From: Acidobacteriota bacterium
Lineage (GTDB): Bacteria > Acidobacteriota > Vicinamibacteria > Vicinamibacterales > UBA8438
Reading direction: 5' to 3'
Length of the DNA stretch: 35,347 nucleotides
Assembly (NCBI GenBank): GCA_002712885.1
Contig: PAUN01000014.1
Span: 73,298-108,644 of the forward strand
A program made the position numbers and the translations under genes. Of the stretch, positions 8,193-16,643 are shown one piece after another. The notes below the pieces were generated by a model. That model was not told the DNA's origin and searched no databases. It worked only from the letters and a program-made list of their open reading frames with translations. Position 1 is the stretch's first letter. Each line of letters begins with the position of its first letter.

Positions 8193-9332
8193 CTACCGAA
8201 AGATATGCTTGGGAATCTTGCCGGTCACCAGTTGCGTGAAGTCGACCGCCTCTGCGACATGAAAATCCACGGCGATGCTGGCCAGCGACACTGCCTTGGT
8301 CGGGGTCAGACCCTTCTCCGCGACCAGAAACGCGACCACTTCATCGACCGCCTTCTGCAGCGCACGGTCGAGATCGAGGTCGATTCCCATCATGATGTAG
8401 TGCGTATCGTTCTCCGCCCGGGGGCCGGATATCGACCGGTCCGTGTGCAGCACGAACCGGAATCGGCCTGACAGGGATTGCTCGATGGCGGTGCCGCTGA
8501 CCTCACCGTCCCCTTGCGCCGAGTGAGGGTCGCCGACGTAAAACAGCGCCTCGGGATGCAGGACGGGCAGATACAGGGTGCTCCCCACCGTGAGTTCCTT
8601 GACGTCCATGTTGCCACCAAAGGCGCCCGGCGGACGGGAGGACTGCACGCCGGGGATGTCGACGCCGGGCTCGCCTAGGACCGGGGTGGGCGCCACGGCC
8701 ATGATGCCCATGAAGGGTGCCAGCGGCACGTGGATGTCGTCCGAGAACAGCGCCACTTCGCGGCCGTCGACCATGCCGGTGTGGATGACATGCCGCGTGG
8801 TCTCAATCTCGTCGCGTACGGCGTCGCTCGGGCGAGACCCGGGGTAACCCGATCCAAAGACACCGGCAGATGATCCGGTGTTGTTGATGCCGAACGGGGC
8901 TCGCGTGGTCAATTCAAGGATCTGGATTTCGAGCACGTCGCCAGGTTCGGCTCCGGCGATAGCGATCGGACCGGTAATGACGTGGCCGCTTCGCCCCTCG
9001 CGCGGTCGCCCGTCCCGCGACGCCCAGAAGTCGATCACGTCCGGGAGGATGTCTTCGGGAGCGACCCCCAAGTCGCGGAGCAATGTAGCCGGATGCTCGC
9101 GCTGGGTCGAGCCAGCGTGGCTTAGCGTGTCCACCCGCACCGTGTCACCTGATGCGATCGTCAACAGCGGTGGCTTGTCGAGTGGAAACCAGCCCCAACT
9201 CAACATCTCCGGGCGCGACGGCACGTAGTGGTCGGCCGGCTGAGCCACCGCGGACCCGCAGAGCATCAACGTACCGGTGACAGCGACCTTCACCAATACA
9301 CATCGTCTTGACATGTTGATCACGCTCGCCAT
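8193..9332 (-). CDS. Secreted acetamidase/formamidase family protein
   Basis: The ORF track starts at a GTG (9338). The ATG at 9332 has GGAAG five bases upstream and is preferred, though a later Met (MSRRCVLVK) is possible. A signal peptide (LVKVAVTGTLMLCGSAVAQ) precedes the FmdA/AmdA fold. Signature stretches are SGDTVRVDTLSHAG, HVITGPIAIAGAEPGDVLEIQIL, PLAPFMGIMAVAP, FGGNMDVKELTVGSTLYLPV and ALFYVGDPHSAQGDGEVSGTAIE, all typical of the family that hydrolyses formamide or acetamide. Classical members are cytosolic and this one appears exported, so its natural substrate may differ. It lies upstream of the MBL gene with a gap of about 106 bp that contains a small cgcggg/cccgcg hairpin. It diverges from the propeller gene at 9432. 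Confidence 0.9.
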   Translation of the reverse strand: MASVINMSRRCVLVKVAVTGTLMLCGSAVAQPADHYVPSRPEMLSWGWFPLDKPPLLTIASGDTVRVDTLSHAGSTQREHPATLLRDLGVAPEDILPDVIDFWASRDGRPREGRSGHVITGPIAIAGAEPGDVLEIQILELTTRAPFGINNTGSSAGVFGSGYPGSRPSDAVRDEIETTRHVIHTGMVDGREVALFSDDIHVPLAPFMGIMAVAPTPVLGEPGVDIPGVQSSRPPGAFGGNMDVKELTVGSTLYLPVLHPEALFYVGDPHSAQGDGEVSGTAIEQSLSGRFRFVLHTDRSISGPRAENDTHYIMMGIDLDLDRALQKAVDEVVAFLVAEKGLTPTKAVSLASIAVDFHVAEAVDFTQLVTGKIPKHIFR

Positions 9333-9431
9333 GTTCACTTCCGCACACTGACACGAGAAGCAGTAATGCGCGCTAGAATACCGCTAAATAATTCGAGACA
9401 CACGGCCTGCGGCGATTTTAAGGAGTTCACG

Positions 9432-10793
9432 ATGACCAGACGATTGACGGTGCCCCTGGTGGCGCTGGCCCTGCTGCCTGCGGCCACGGCCGCGGCTCAG
9501 GACAACTGGCCGCAGTTCCGAGGGGAAGCGGCTGGGGTGGTCGCTGACAATCCGGCGCTGCCGGTCACGTGGGGGTCGGACGAGAATATCGCCTGGGAAA
9601 TCGAGATGCCGGGCCGAGGCTGGGCGTCTCCGATCGTATGGGGAGATCACGTCTTCGTGCTGACGTCGACGGCGGTCACCGGACCGGAAGTGACGATTCA
9701 GCCGATCGAGAACTACCGCGCCCGTTCACTCGGCGGGGCGATGACCGCCGCCTATGTGACCACACAAACCGAGCCGCTCCGGTGGGTGCTCTATGACATC
9801 GACTTCGCGACGGGCGAGGTGCAGTGGGAACACACGCTGCACGAATCCATTCCGTCGTTGCCCACGCACCAGAAGAGCACCTTTGCGTCCGAGACACCGG
9901 TGACGGACGGCGAGCGGGTCTACATCTACATGGCCGACATCGGGCTGTACGCGGTGGACTTCACTGGCGCGCTGGTCTGGTCGGTGGAGTTCGACTGGCT
10001 GGCGCGGCGCGAATGGGGCGCCGCGTCCTCCCCCGTGTTGCACGATGGTCGCCTCTACGTGGTCAACGACAGCGAAGAAGAGTCGTGGGTCGCGGCGTTC
10101 GACGCGGCCACGGGCGACCAGTTGTGGAAGACCGAGCGGGACGAAGGGGCGAACTGGTCGACACCGTTCGTCTGGGAGAACGACGTTCGGACCGAGCTTG
10201 TGACCACTGGTCGCAATGCGGTGCGGTCCTACGGGCTCGACGGCGAACTGTTGTGGCAGTTGAGCGGTATGTCGACCCTGGTAATCCCGACGCCCTTCTC
10301 GGACCGCGGCCTGCTGTATATCAATTCGGGGTACGTAGCCGATGAAACTCGCCCGGTGTATGCGATTCGTTCCGGCGCCAGCGGTGACATTACGCTGCCG
10401 GAGGGCTCGACCAGTAACGACTATATCGTCTGGTCACATCCGCAGCTCGGGTCCTACAACCCCTCGTCACTCGTCTACGGCGATGTGCACTACACCTTGC
10501 TCGATCGGGGCATCATGATGGCCTATGACGCGCGGACCGGGCAGGAAGTCTATCCGCGGAAGCGGATCACGGCAGGAACCTTGTTCACCGCCTCGCCGTG
10601 GGCCTACAACGACAAGATTTTCGTGCTGAGCGAGGATGGCGACACGTTCGTCATCCAGGCGGGCCCGGAGTTCGCGGTTCTTGGTCGGAACTCGCTGGAC
10701 GAGATGACGCTCTCGACCCCGGCGGTGGCCCGTGGCAGTCTCATCATTCGGACGGCGACGAAGCTGTATCGGATTGCGGAGGGTGGCAGTTAA
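9432..10793 (+). CDS. Secreted PQQ-like beta-propeller repeat protein
   Basis: The ORF track starts at 9366, but ATG 9432 is preceded by AAGGAG and opens directly into a signal peptide (RLTVPLVALALLPAATAAAQ), so I use it, giving 453 residues. The mature part starts with DNWPQFRGEAAGVV, the same WPxFRG hallmark as the 5800-7134 protein. Propeller blades include DFATGEVQWE, DFTGALVWS, DAATGDQLWK, GLDGELLWQ and DARTGQEVYP. The sequence is clearly distinct from its neighbour across the divergent region, so the two are homologous rather than recent duplicates. BamB-like or quinoprotein-like folding is established for the family, but function is not. It is followed 32 bp later by the SMP-30-type gene, with which it is probably co-transcribed. 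Confidence 0.9.
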   Translation: MTRRLTVPLVALALLPAATAAAQDNWPQFRGEAAGVVADNPALPVTWGSDENIAWEIEMPGRGWASPIVWGDHVFVLTSTAVTGPEVTIQPIENYRARSLGGAMTAAYVTTQTEPLRWVLYDIDFATGEVQWEHTLHESIPSLPTHQKSTFASETPVTDGERVYIYMADIGLYAVDFTGALVWSVEFDWLARREWGAASSPVLHDGRLYVVNDSEEESWVAAFDAATGDQLWKTERDEGANWSTPFVWENDVRTELVTTGRNAVRSYGLDGELLWQLSGMSTLVIPTPFSDRGLLYINSGYVADETRPVYAIRSGASGDITLPEGSTSNDYIVWSHPQLGSYNPSSLVYGDVHYTLLDRGIMMAYDARTGQEVYPRKRITAGTLFTASPWAYNDKIFVLSEDGDTFVIQAGPEFAVLGRNSLDEMTLSTPAVARGSLIIRTATKLYRIAEGGS

Positions 10794-10825
10794 TGTTGGG
10801 CACTGGGCACAGGAGAGAAGAAACG

Positions 10826-11899
10826 ATGGCGTATCAGCGACGTGGTAACGAAGCCTTGGCCTGGACGCGACGCGCCTTTTTGGGTGCCGCTTTCGCGAGC
10901 AGCGCCGCCGCACCGGCCTGGGCACGGCAGCAGGCGCCACAGGTGCCGCCTTACGAGCCACGCGACTGGTCCGGTCAGAGTCCACTGCCATATCCGGATC
11001 CGGACCTCATCGCGCTGGACCGGCGGTTTGGTCGGTACATCCTTTTCAACACGCCGATCAAGCGGTTGCACATTGGCACGATGTGGGCGGAGGGGCCGGC
11101 CTGGAACGGGTCCGGACAGTATTTGGTCTGGAGTGACATTCCGAACAACGTGCAGCACCGCTGGATTCAGGAAGACGGCCGGGTCACCGTGTTCCGCCGC
11201 CCATCGGGACACAGCAACGGCAACACGTTCGATCGTGAAGGGCGCCAGCTCTCCTGCGAACATGGCGGTCGCAGAGTCGCCCGATACGAGCACAACGGTG
11301 ATGTCACGACCATCGCCGAACGATTTGACGGTAAGCGCTTGAATTCGCCGAACGATGCGGTCGTTGCCCCCGACGGCGGCATCTGGTTCACGGATCCGCC
11401 GTACGGGATACGTGGAGACTATGAGGGATTCCGGGCTGAGTCGGAAACACCGCCGGCGGTGTACCGGGTGGACCCACAGACCGGTCAGGTGGCCCTGGTC
11501 ACTGACGAGCCGGCGGGGCCGAATGGTCTCTGCTTCTCACCGGACTACAGACGACTGTATGTCGCCGACACTGGGTCAGGACGTGAGATCCGGGTGTTCG
11601 ACGTCGACGGGCCCCGGCTCACAAACGGCCGCACCTTCGTCGAACTCCGCGCGCCGGGGACCGGCGCCCTAGTCGCGGCCGACGGCATCCGGTGCGACGT
11701 CGACGGTAACGTCTGGGCCGGAGCGGGCGACGGGGTGCTGGTGACGGCGCCCGACGGCGACATGATCGGCGCCATCCGCCTGCCGGAGCGCTGTGCGAAC
11801 CTCTGCTTCGGCGGTACCCGGCGTAACCGCCTATTCATGTGCGCCAGTCAGTCGCTCTACTCGGTCTATGTCGGCGTGCTAGGCGCCGGTATCGCCTAG
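10826..11899 (+). CDS. SMP-30/gluconolactonase-like protein with Tat signal
   Basis: The ORF track start at 10598 lies inside the previous gene. ATG 10826 follows AGGAGAG and gives 357 residues. The N terminus has a twin-arginine type segment (TRRAFLGAAFASSAAAPAWA), suggesting export in folded form. The six-bladed propeller of the SMP-30/gluconolaconase/LRE family is visible: WAEGPAWNGSGQYLVWSDI, SGHSNGNTFDREGRQLSCEH, LNSPNDAVVAPDGGIWFTDP, GPNGLCFSPDYRRLYVADT and AADGIRCDVDGNVWAG. These contain the Glu, Asn and Asp that bind the divalent metal in characterised members. A lactonase acting on products of the neighbouring quinoproteins is an attractive inference but unproven. The stop codon lies inside a dispersed repeat that starts at 11895. 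Confidence 0.93.
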   Translation: MAYQRRGNEALAWTRRAFLGAAFASSAAAPAWARQQAPQVPPYEPRDWSGQSPLPYPDPDLIALDRRFGRYILFNTPIKRLHIGTMWAEGPAWNGSGQYLVWSDIPNNVQHRWIQEDGRVTVFRRPSGHSNGNTFDREGRQLSCEHGGRRVARYEHNGDVTTIAERFDGKRLNSPNDAVVAPDGGIWFTDPPYGIRGDYEGFRAESETPPAVYRVDPQTGQVALVTDEPAGPNGLCFSPDYRRLYVADTGSGREIRVFDVDGPRLTNGRTFVELRAPGTGALVAADGIRCDVDGNVWAGAGDGVLVTAPDGDMIGAIRLPERCANLCFGGTRRNRLFMCASQSLYSVYVGVLGAGIA

Positions 11900-11975
11900 G
11901 TTTCCTGGCGAGGCGTCCGTCTGGACGGCGTTGCTTCGTCGGGCGCTCCGACCGGGCGCGGCGGCCGCCTGGCTG
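11895..11975. repeat. Dispersed intergenic repeat, copy A
   Basis: The first 48 bases match 30752-30799 in 42 of 48 positions by hand alignment, including the uninterrupted block tctggacggcgttgcttc. In both copies the TAG stop codon of the preceding gene falls at the same offset (cc-TAG-gtttcc). The segment 11960-11975 (ggcggccgcctggctg) is an inverted relative of the right arm of the palindrome at 3376-3392. It looks like a degenerate stem-loop element of the same family rather than coding DNA. Confidence 0.65.
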
Positions 11976-12104
11976 GGGTGATTATTCAGACGGGATTGCG
12001 CCCCGAACCCCACGCGTCGGCTCCGCGGGGACCCCGAGTGCCCCACTCCGCCGCCGCACGGCGGCGCACCCGGGAGGTGGAGTCGCGGCTGAGGAGGGGC
12101 CCTA

Positions 12105-13412
12105 ATGACAGTGACTCGCATAAGACGAATGTATCGAATGACGCGACGGCACCGATGGCTGCGGCGCATTGTCGTGATGGTTGTGGCGCTCGGCTTGGCA
12201 GCCGGGACGGCGGCGGAAGGACAGCCAGGAAACGAAGACGAGGGTGACGACGAGTTCGTCCGTACGCTTGTGGGCCGGCTGGATCTCCGGCAATACAAGG
12301 CGACGATCAAGGGGCTGACCGAATTCGGCGACCGGCGCCAGGGCACCGCACGGAATCGTGACGCCGTGGACTGGATCGAGTCGCGACTGCAGGCGGTCGG
12401 GTGCACGAATACCGAGCGTATCGTGTATACCTTCGATCCGGCGCCGCGTCAGCAGGGTGCACGTGGGATTGGTGGGACACGCCCGCAACTGAATCCCACC
12501 GGCTCGACCACCACCGGCGGCGCCGTGGGACGAAACGGCTCAGGGCCCGGGGGGAGTTCGATCTTCGGCTACCGGCGGCGTACTGGCGTCGTGCGAGACC
12601 CGCTGGCGCAGCCGGACGAGACGCTCCGCGCTTTGAACCTGGAAGAGCCGACCAACGGCGAGCGTTCCGAGGTGTTCTGCACGAAGGTCGGCACGACCCA
12701 TCCAGATGAGATGTACATCATTGGGGCCCATATGGACGGTCACGGATTCGGCGAGGCGGCCAACGATGACGGGTCGGGCACGGCCATCGTCCTGGAGCTG
12801 GCCCGTATCTTCAGCGGCTCCGATGTTCAGACCGCACGGTCGATACGCTTCGCGCTCTGGAACAACGAAGAGACTGGCCTCAACGGCAGCACCGCCTACG
12901 TGGAGCAACGGCGCGAGCGGCAGGGGCTGGAGGACCCGACGGGGTCCGGTCGGTACCCCGAGCCGCGGTGGCTCGGTATGATCCAGCACGACATGATGTT
13001 GTTCGACCATGGCGCGCCTGGTCCCGACGGCGTGGTCAGCCGCGACCAGCGGCGTGAGGCCGATGTGAACATCGAGTTCCAGTCAAACTCCGACCTCGTG
13101 GCCGAATCTCGCGACTTGGCCTTTCTCTTCAAGTCGGCCAATGACGCCTTCGCCACGGACTACCCGGCCACGGTTGGTCCCCACATGACCAACACCGATT
13201 CGACACCATTCATGAATGTCACGCCCTCTATCAGCCTCCGCGAGAACGAGCGCGGCATGCACATCGGGGCGGGCTGGGACCCCCACTGGCACCAACCGAC
13301 CGACCTCTACACTACGTTCACCGACGATGACTTCCGCCTGGGGCTCAATGCGGCGCAGACCACCCTAGCCGCCATCGCGCAGCTGGTCGACGCGGTGGTC
13401 GCCGGACGCTGA
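12105..13412 (+). CDS. M28-family zinc metallopeptidase, exported
   Basis: ATG 12105 has GGAGG seven bases upstream. After an arginine-rich N terminus there is a membrane-crossing signal (IVVMVVALGLAAGTAAEG). The peptidase domain shows the co-catalytic zinc arrangement of family M28: AHMDG (His209), NDDGSG (Asp221), NNEETG (Glu255/Glu256), a later IQHDM (Asp296) and a C-terminal HWHQPTD (His396). The family removes N-terminal residues from peptides (aminopeptidase) and is periplasmic or secreted. A Gly/Ser/Thr-rich insert (residues 120-160, GGTRPQLNPTGSTTTGGAVG) interrupts the region before the zinc domain and is unusual; it may be a flexible loop. The gene stands alone, convergent with the kinase gene at 13647. 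Confidence 0.93.
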   Translation: MTVTRIRRMYRMTRRHRWLRRIVVMVVALGLAAGTAAEGQPGNEDEGDDEFVRTLVGRLDLRQYKATIKGLTEFGDRRQGTARNRDAVDWIESRLQAVGCTNTERIVYTFDPAPRQQGARGIGGTRPQLNPTGSTTTGGAVGRNGSGPGGSSIFGYRRRTGVVRDPLAQPDETLRALNLEEPTNGERSEVFCTKVGTTHPDEMYIIGAHMDGHGFGEAANDDGSGTAIVLELARIFSGSDVQTARSIRFALWNNEETGLNGSTAYVEQRRERQGLEDPTGSGRYPEPRWLGMIQHDMMLFDHGAPGPDGVVSRDQRREADVNIEFQSNSDLVAESRDLAFLFKSANDAFATDYPATVGPHMTNTDSTPFMNVTPSISLRENERGMHIGAGWDPHWHQPTDLYTTFTDDDFRLGLNAAQTTLAAIAQLVDAVVAGR

Positions 13413-13646
13413 GCCCACTGACCGGTTGTCCGATTCATTGTGGTCGGTGTGCTACGCGACGACACCTGGGTCTACGGACCCGGGTGCGCCGGTTGGGCGT
13501 CACCCGCCCGCCACCGGTACGGCCGGCGCCCGGTGCCCATACATCCCTTCAATCGCGAAGATCAGCAGGGCGGCCCATATCAGGCCCCGGTTCTCACGAA
13601 ACGTCGACCGTCGTGGTGTGCATCGGCTGCGGAAGGGTCCTGGTCG

Positions 13647-15485
13647 TCACGGGGTCTCGGCCGTGACGCAGACGGCCTGATGTGTCAGGCGTCGGGCGGA
13701 TGGGTCACGAATCGCCGACGACCACTCTGGCGCATACAGCGGGGAGTTGGTGACCCACAGCCGATTGGGTTCGCCGAAATTACGATCGGCGCTCCAGAGT
13801 GTCAGTCCCCACGGATATCGTGTCGGATCGAGCCGCTGGAGGATCGAGTCGAGCTCTGGTTGCGTAGGGAGGCGCCAGGTGGAGCTGGCGCCCAGGGCCA
13901 GTCCCTGGCAGTATGAATTTGCGTCGGTCCACAGGAACCCGTCCAGGCCTTGACTCGGTCTGCCGGTCGTGGTCCAACGCAGTCCGAGCTGCCGGTCGAG
14001 GAGGGTGCCGTCGCCCAGGTCCGGGAACGGATCGCCGGTGTCCGCCTCGGCCGCGTCCCGCGTCGGTATTGGCTCGATGCCGGTTGCCTCGGCCAGGAGG
14101 GCGCCGGTGTTCGAGGGTGGCAGGACCGGTTCCCGTTGGCCGTCGGCGGCGCCTCCGACCGCGACCCGGCTCGGCTCGGAGGTCGGGCTTGTCGGTGCAC
14201 GTGTGGGTGCTTCCTCTGGCGGGGCGGTCGCTTCCGTGGCGTCCGGGCTCGTCGCGGCCTGCGCATCACCCCTGGGTGGTGTGGGGCGAGGGTCGACCGT
14301 TGAGCTCGGGCGGTTGTCCGGTTCCAGTGGCGCCACGGCGGTCGAACGCGGCTGGTTCGCGTCAGCGCCCGGTGCCTCGGCCACTGGGGACAAGGTGGCG
14401 GAACGACCGGTTGCGGTTCCAGACTCGTTCGCGGGGAGACCGAACCACAGCACGGCGAGAATGACCAAGACCGCCGCCGCCAGCGCGACGGCGCGCGAGC
14501 GGCCGGGCGACCTAGTTTGGGTGGAGGGTGACGACGCGCGGTTCGGCACCGTGGCCGACCCGACGTCGTCGGTGCCCGACGTGGGCGACGTGGCATCCGT
14601 CGGCAGCGGTGGGACGTCGCCAACCAGGACCGTGGTCTCGCTATCTGGCTTACCGGCGTCGGCGGTCGCCACGGCTGAGATCCGAGCGACCATGTCGGCG
14701 GCGGAACCGAAGCGTTCGGCCGGCTCTTTGTGCATGGCGCGCAAGATCATGCGCTCCAGCACGTCGGGGATGCTTGGGTTCACCTCGCTGGGAAGCGGCA
14801 ATGGATCGCGGATGTGTTTGACCACGACCGCAAGCGGCGTCTCCGCGTCAAAGGGGACCCGCCCGGTGGCCATTTCATAGAGCACGACCCCGAGTGAGTA
14901 GAGATCGCTGCGGCCATCGATCGCATTGCCCATGCCCTGCTCGGGCGACATGTACTTGGGTGTGCCGACGAGTGCGCCGGTCGCGGTGAGCGTGTCCGCA
15001 CCCTCCAGGATCTTGGCGATGCCGAAGTCGGCGAGCAGACAGTTGCCGCGTTCATCGAGCAGGATGTTGCTGGGCTTGACGTCGCGGTGCACGAGTCCGC
15101 GCGCATGCGCGCAATCGAGGGCGTCGCCCACCTGCGAGACCACGCGTCGGATCTGCTCGAGTGGCAGCGGATGCCCGTCAATCACGGCCGCGAGCGTGCC
15201 GGTCTTGATGAACGGCATCACGATGTAGGTGAAGCCATCCGACTCGCCGTAGTCGTGGACCGGAAGAATGTGCGGGTGTTGCAGACTGGCGAGAATCTTG
15301 GCTTCCTGCTCGAAGCGTGCCAGGAACTCGCGGTCCTGGGCGAGATGACGGGGAAGCACCTTCAGCGCGACATGTCGGTCGACGGCCGGTTGGTAGGCCT
15401 TGTACACGGAGGCCATGCCGCCCGCCCCGAGTGGTGCCACGATACGATAGGGTCCGAAGGATCGTCCTGACAGATCTTCCATCAC
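13647..15485 (-). CDS. Transmembrane Ser/Thr protein kinase with C-terminal DUF1566 domain
   Basis: 612 residues. The N-terminal PknB-type kinase domain (about 11-270) has the glycine loop GAGGMAS (20-26), Lys42 in ALKVL, catalytic loop HRDVKPSN (133-140), DFG (153-155) and SPE in place of APE (180-182), all consistent with an active kinase. One transmembrane helix (about 332-349, AVALAAAVLVILAVLWFGL) follows. A long Pro/Thr/Ser/Ala-rich stretch of about 140 residues leads to a DUF1566/Lcl_C-type domain (about 493-610: LDRQLGLRWTTTG, FLWTDANSYCQGLALG, WRLPTQPELDSI). The extracytoplasmic domain probably senses a ligand or cell-wall component. Start codons at 15485 and 15482 are adjacent and equally possible. 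It diverges from the CsgG-family gene, which may be a functional partner (inference). Confidence 0.94.
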   Translation of the reverse strand: MMEDLSGRSFGPYRIVAPLGAGGMASVYKAYQPAVDRHVALKVLPRHLAQDREFLARFEQEAKILASLQHPHILPVHDYGESDGFTYIVMPFIKTGTLAAVIDGHPLPLEQIRRVVSQVGDALDCAHARGLVHRDVKPSNILLDERGNCLLADFGIAKILEGADTLTATGALVGTPKYMSPEQGMGNAIDGRSDLYSLGVVLYEMATGRVPFDAETPLAVVVKHIRDPLPLPSEVNPSIPDVLERMILRAMHKEPAERFGSAADMVARISAVATADAGKPDSETTVLVGDVPPLPTDATSPTSGTDDVGSATVPNRASSPSTQTRSPGRSRAVALAAAVLVILAVLWFGLPANESGTATGRSATLSPVAEAPGADANQPRSTAVAPLEPDNRPSSTVDPRPTPPRGDAQAATSPDATEATAPPEEAPTRAPTSPTSEPSRVAVGGAADGQREPVLPPSNTGALLAEATGIEPIPTRDAAEADTGDPFPDLGDGTLLDRQLGLRWTTTGRPSQGLDGFLWTDANSYCQGLALGASSTWRLPTQPELDSILQRLDPTRYPWGLTLWSADRNFGEPNRLWVTNSPLYAPEWSSAIRDPSARRLTHQAVCVTAETP

Positions 15486-15553
15486 TCAGGTTCAGGATCG
15501 AGAACGCCATCATCTAGCGGTCGTCCCATACGGTAGGCTGACCCGAACGGAAT

Positions 15554-15559
15554 TACAAT
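15554..15559 (+). promoter_or_regulatory. Possible -10 element (TACAAT) upstream of the CsgG-family gene
   Basis: TACAAT matches the -10 consensus in five of six positions and lies in the divergent region between the kinase and the CsgG-family gene, about 120 bp before the ATG. The only -35-like string nearby (ctgacc) is too close. Tentative. Confidence 0.3.
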
Positions 15560-15677
15560 ATCCATACCGGACGGGGGAGACTGGCGTGGGGTTTGCGTCC
15601 GTGCGGGTGGTATGGCTGGTGCGCGCCAAGCCCAGCGTGTGCCCGCGTCGACGTCATCATATCCTTGGAGTGTGACC

Positions 15678-16574
15678 ATGCGTACAGAATACCGGTTGAC
15701 ATATCTGTCGGCGATTCTCGGTCTCGCCGTGTGGTTGCTGACACCTGCTATCGGGTTGGCTCAACCCCGCGTCGCGGTCATGAATTTCGAGAACAACAGC
15801 ACGTGGCGGTACTGGGGCGACAATCTTGGTGCGGCCGCCGCTGACGAACTGGTGACACAGCTGCTCAAAACCGGGTCGTACAGGATGATTGAGCGTTCAC
15901 AGCTGGCGGCCGTCCTAGCCGAGCAGGATCTAGGTGCGAGCGGCGCGGTCGACGCATCGGCCGCGGCCAATATCGGTCGGTTGCTGGGAGCCCAGCTCAT
16001 CTTGACCGGATCGATCACGCAGTTTTCCATCGAGACCGTCTCGGTCGGGTTCCGCGGCCTGGGAGGATCCAGGTCCAAGGCGGAAACCATCCTCGATGTG
16101 CGGCTGGTCGACACGACCACCGGCGAAATCCTGATGGCCGAGAGCGGCGAGGGGGAGAAGACCTGGGGCGGCGGATTTTTTCGGTCAGCCAACGTGGAGC
16201 GTGATTTTGATGCCGGAGTCGCACAAGAAGCGCTCCGTCCGGCCATTGAGCAGGTCACCGAGACGCTGGCTCGTCAAGCCGACCGGTTTGCGGACCTTGA
16301 GCCGGTTGAGCCACCGGCGCCAGTGGCCCAGATCGTCGGCGCCAACGACGGGTCCTTCTACATCAACCAGGGCGAGAATCTCGGGGTCGCGGTAGGACAG
16401 CGTTTCGAAGTGGTCCGCGTCATCGATGAAATCAAGGATGCGAACGGGGTTGTGCTCGATCGAATCACCGACACCGTCGGTGTGCTCGAGGTGACTCGCG
16501 TATTGTCGCAGTCCGCGATCTGCACGGTGGTCGAGGGAGAAGCGACTGAAGGGGACACGATTCAACCGCTGTAG
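15678..16574 (+). CDS. CsgG/HfaB-family secreted protein
   Basis: ATG 15678 is preceded by TTGGAG at good spacing. The ORF-track start at 15612 would add an arginine-rich tail before the signal peptide. Signal peptide: YLSAILGLAVWLLTPAIGLAQ. The mature start PRVAVMNFENNSTWRYWGDNLG, then DELVTQLLKTGSYRMIERSQLAAVLAEQDLG and ANIGRLLGAQLILTGSITQFSI, match the CsgG N-terminal fold. DVRLVDTTTGEILMAESGEG continues it. A C-terminal module of about 80 residues (GSFYINQGENLGVAVGQRFEVVR) resembles the beta-domain often appended to such proteins. There is no lipobox cysteine, so it is not a typical lipoprotein CsgG, and no curlin genes are near. A periplasmic or outer-membrane assembly factor is the likely type. 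Confidence 0.9.
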   Translation: MRTEYRLTYLSAILGLAVWLLTPAIGLAQPRVAVMNFENNSTWRYWGDNLGAAAADELVTQLLKTGSYRMIERSQLAAVLAEQDLGASGAVDASAAANIGRLLGAQLILTGSITQFSIETVSVGFRGLGGSRSKAETILDVRLVDTTTGEILMAESGEGEKTWGGGFFRSANVERDFDAGVAQEALRPAIEQVTETLARQADRFADLEPVEPPAPVAQIVGANDGSFYINQGENLGVAVGQRFEVVRVIDEIKDANGVVLDRITDTVGVLEVTRVLSQSAICTVVEGEATEGDTIQPL

Positions 16575-16643
16575 CGGGCGGAGTACACAAGCGTCATACC
16601 GCTTACGAGATAGGGGCCGCGGCCGTGCGCGTTGGCGACGGTG

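Noticed and set aside
13440-13916. Plus-strand ORF of 158 aa overlapping the kinase 3' end
   Set aside because: It runs antisense through the DUF1566 domain and has no signal peptide, domain or ribosome-binding site.
15678-16574. Curli secretion operon based on the CsgG-family gene
   Set aside because: No curlin subunit or CsgE/CsgF-like gene is present and the protein lacks the lipobox expected of CsgG.
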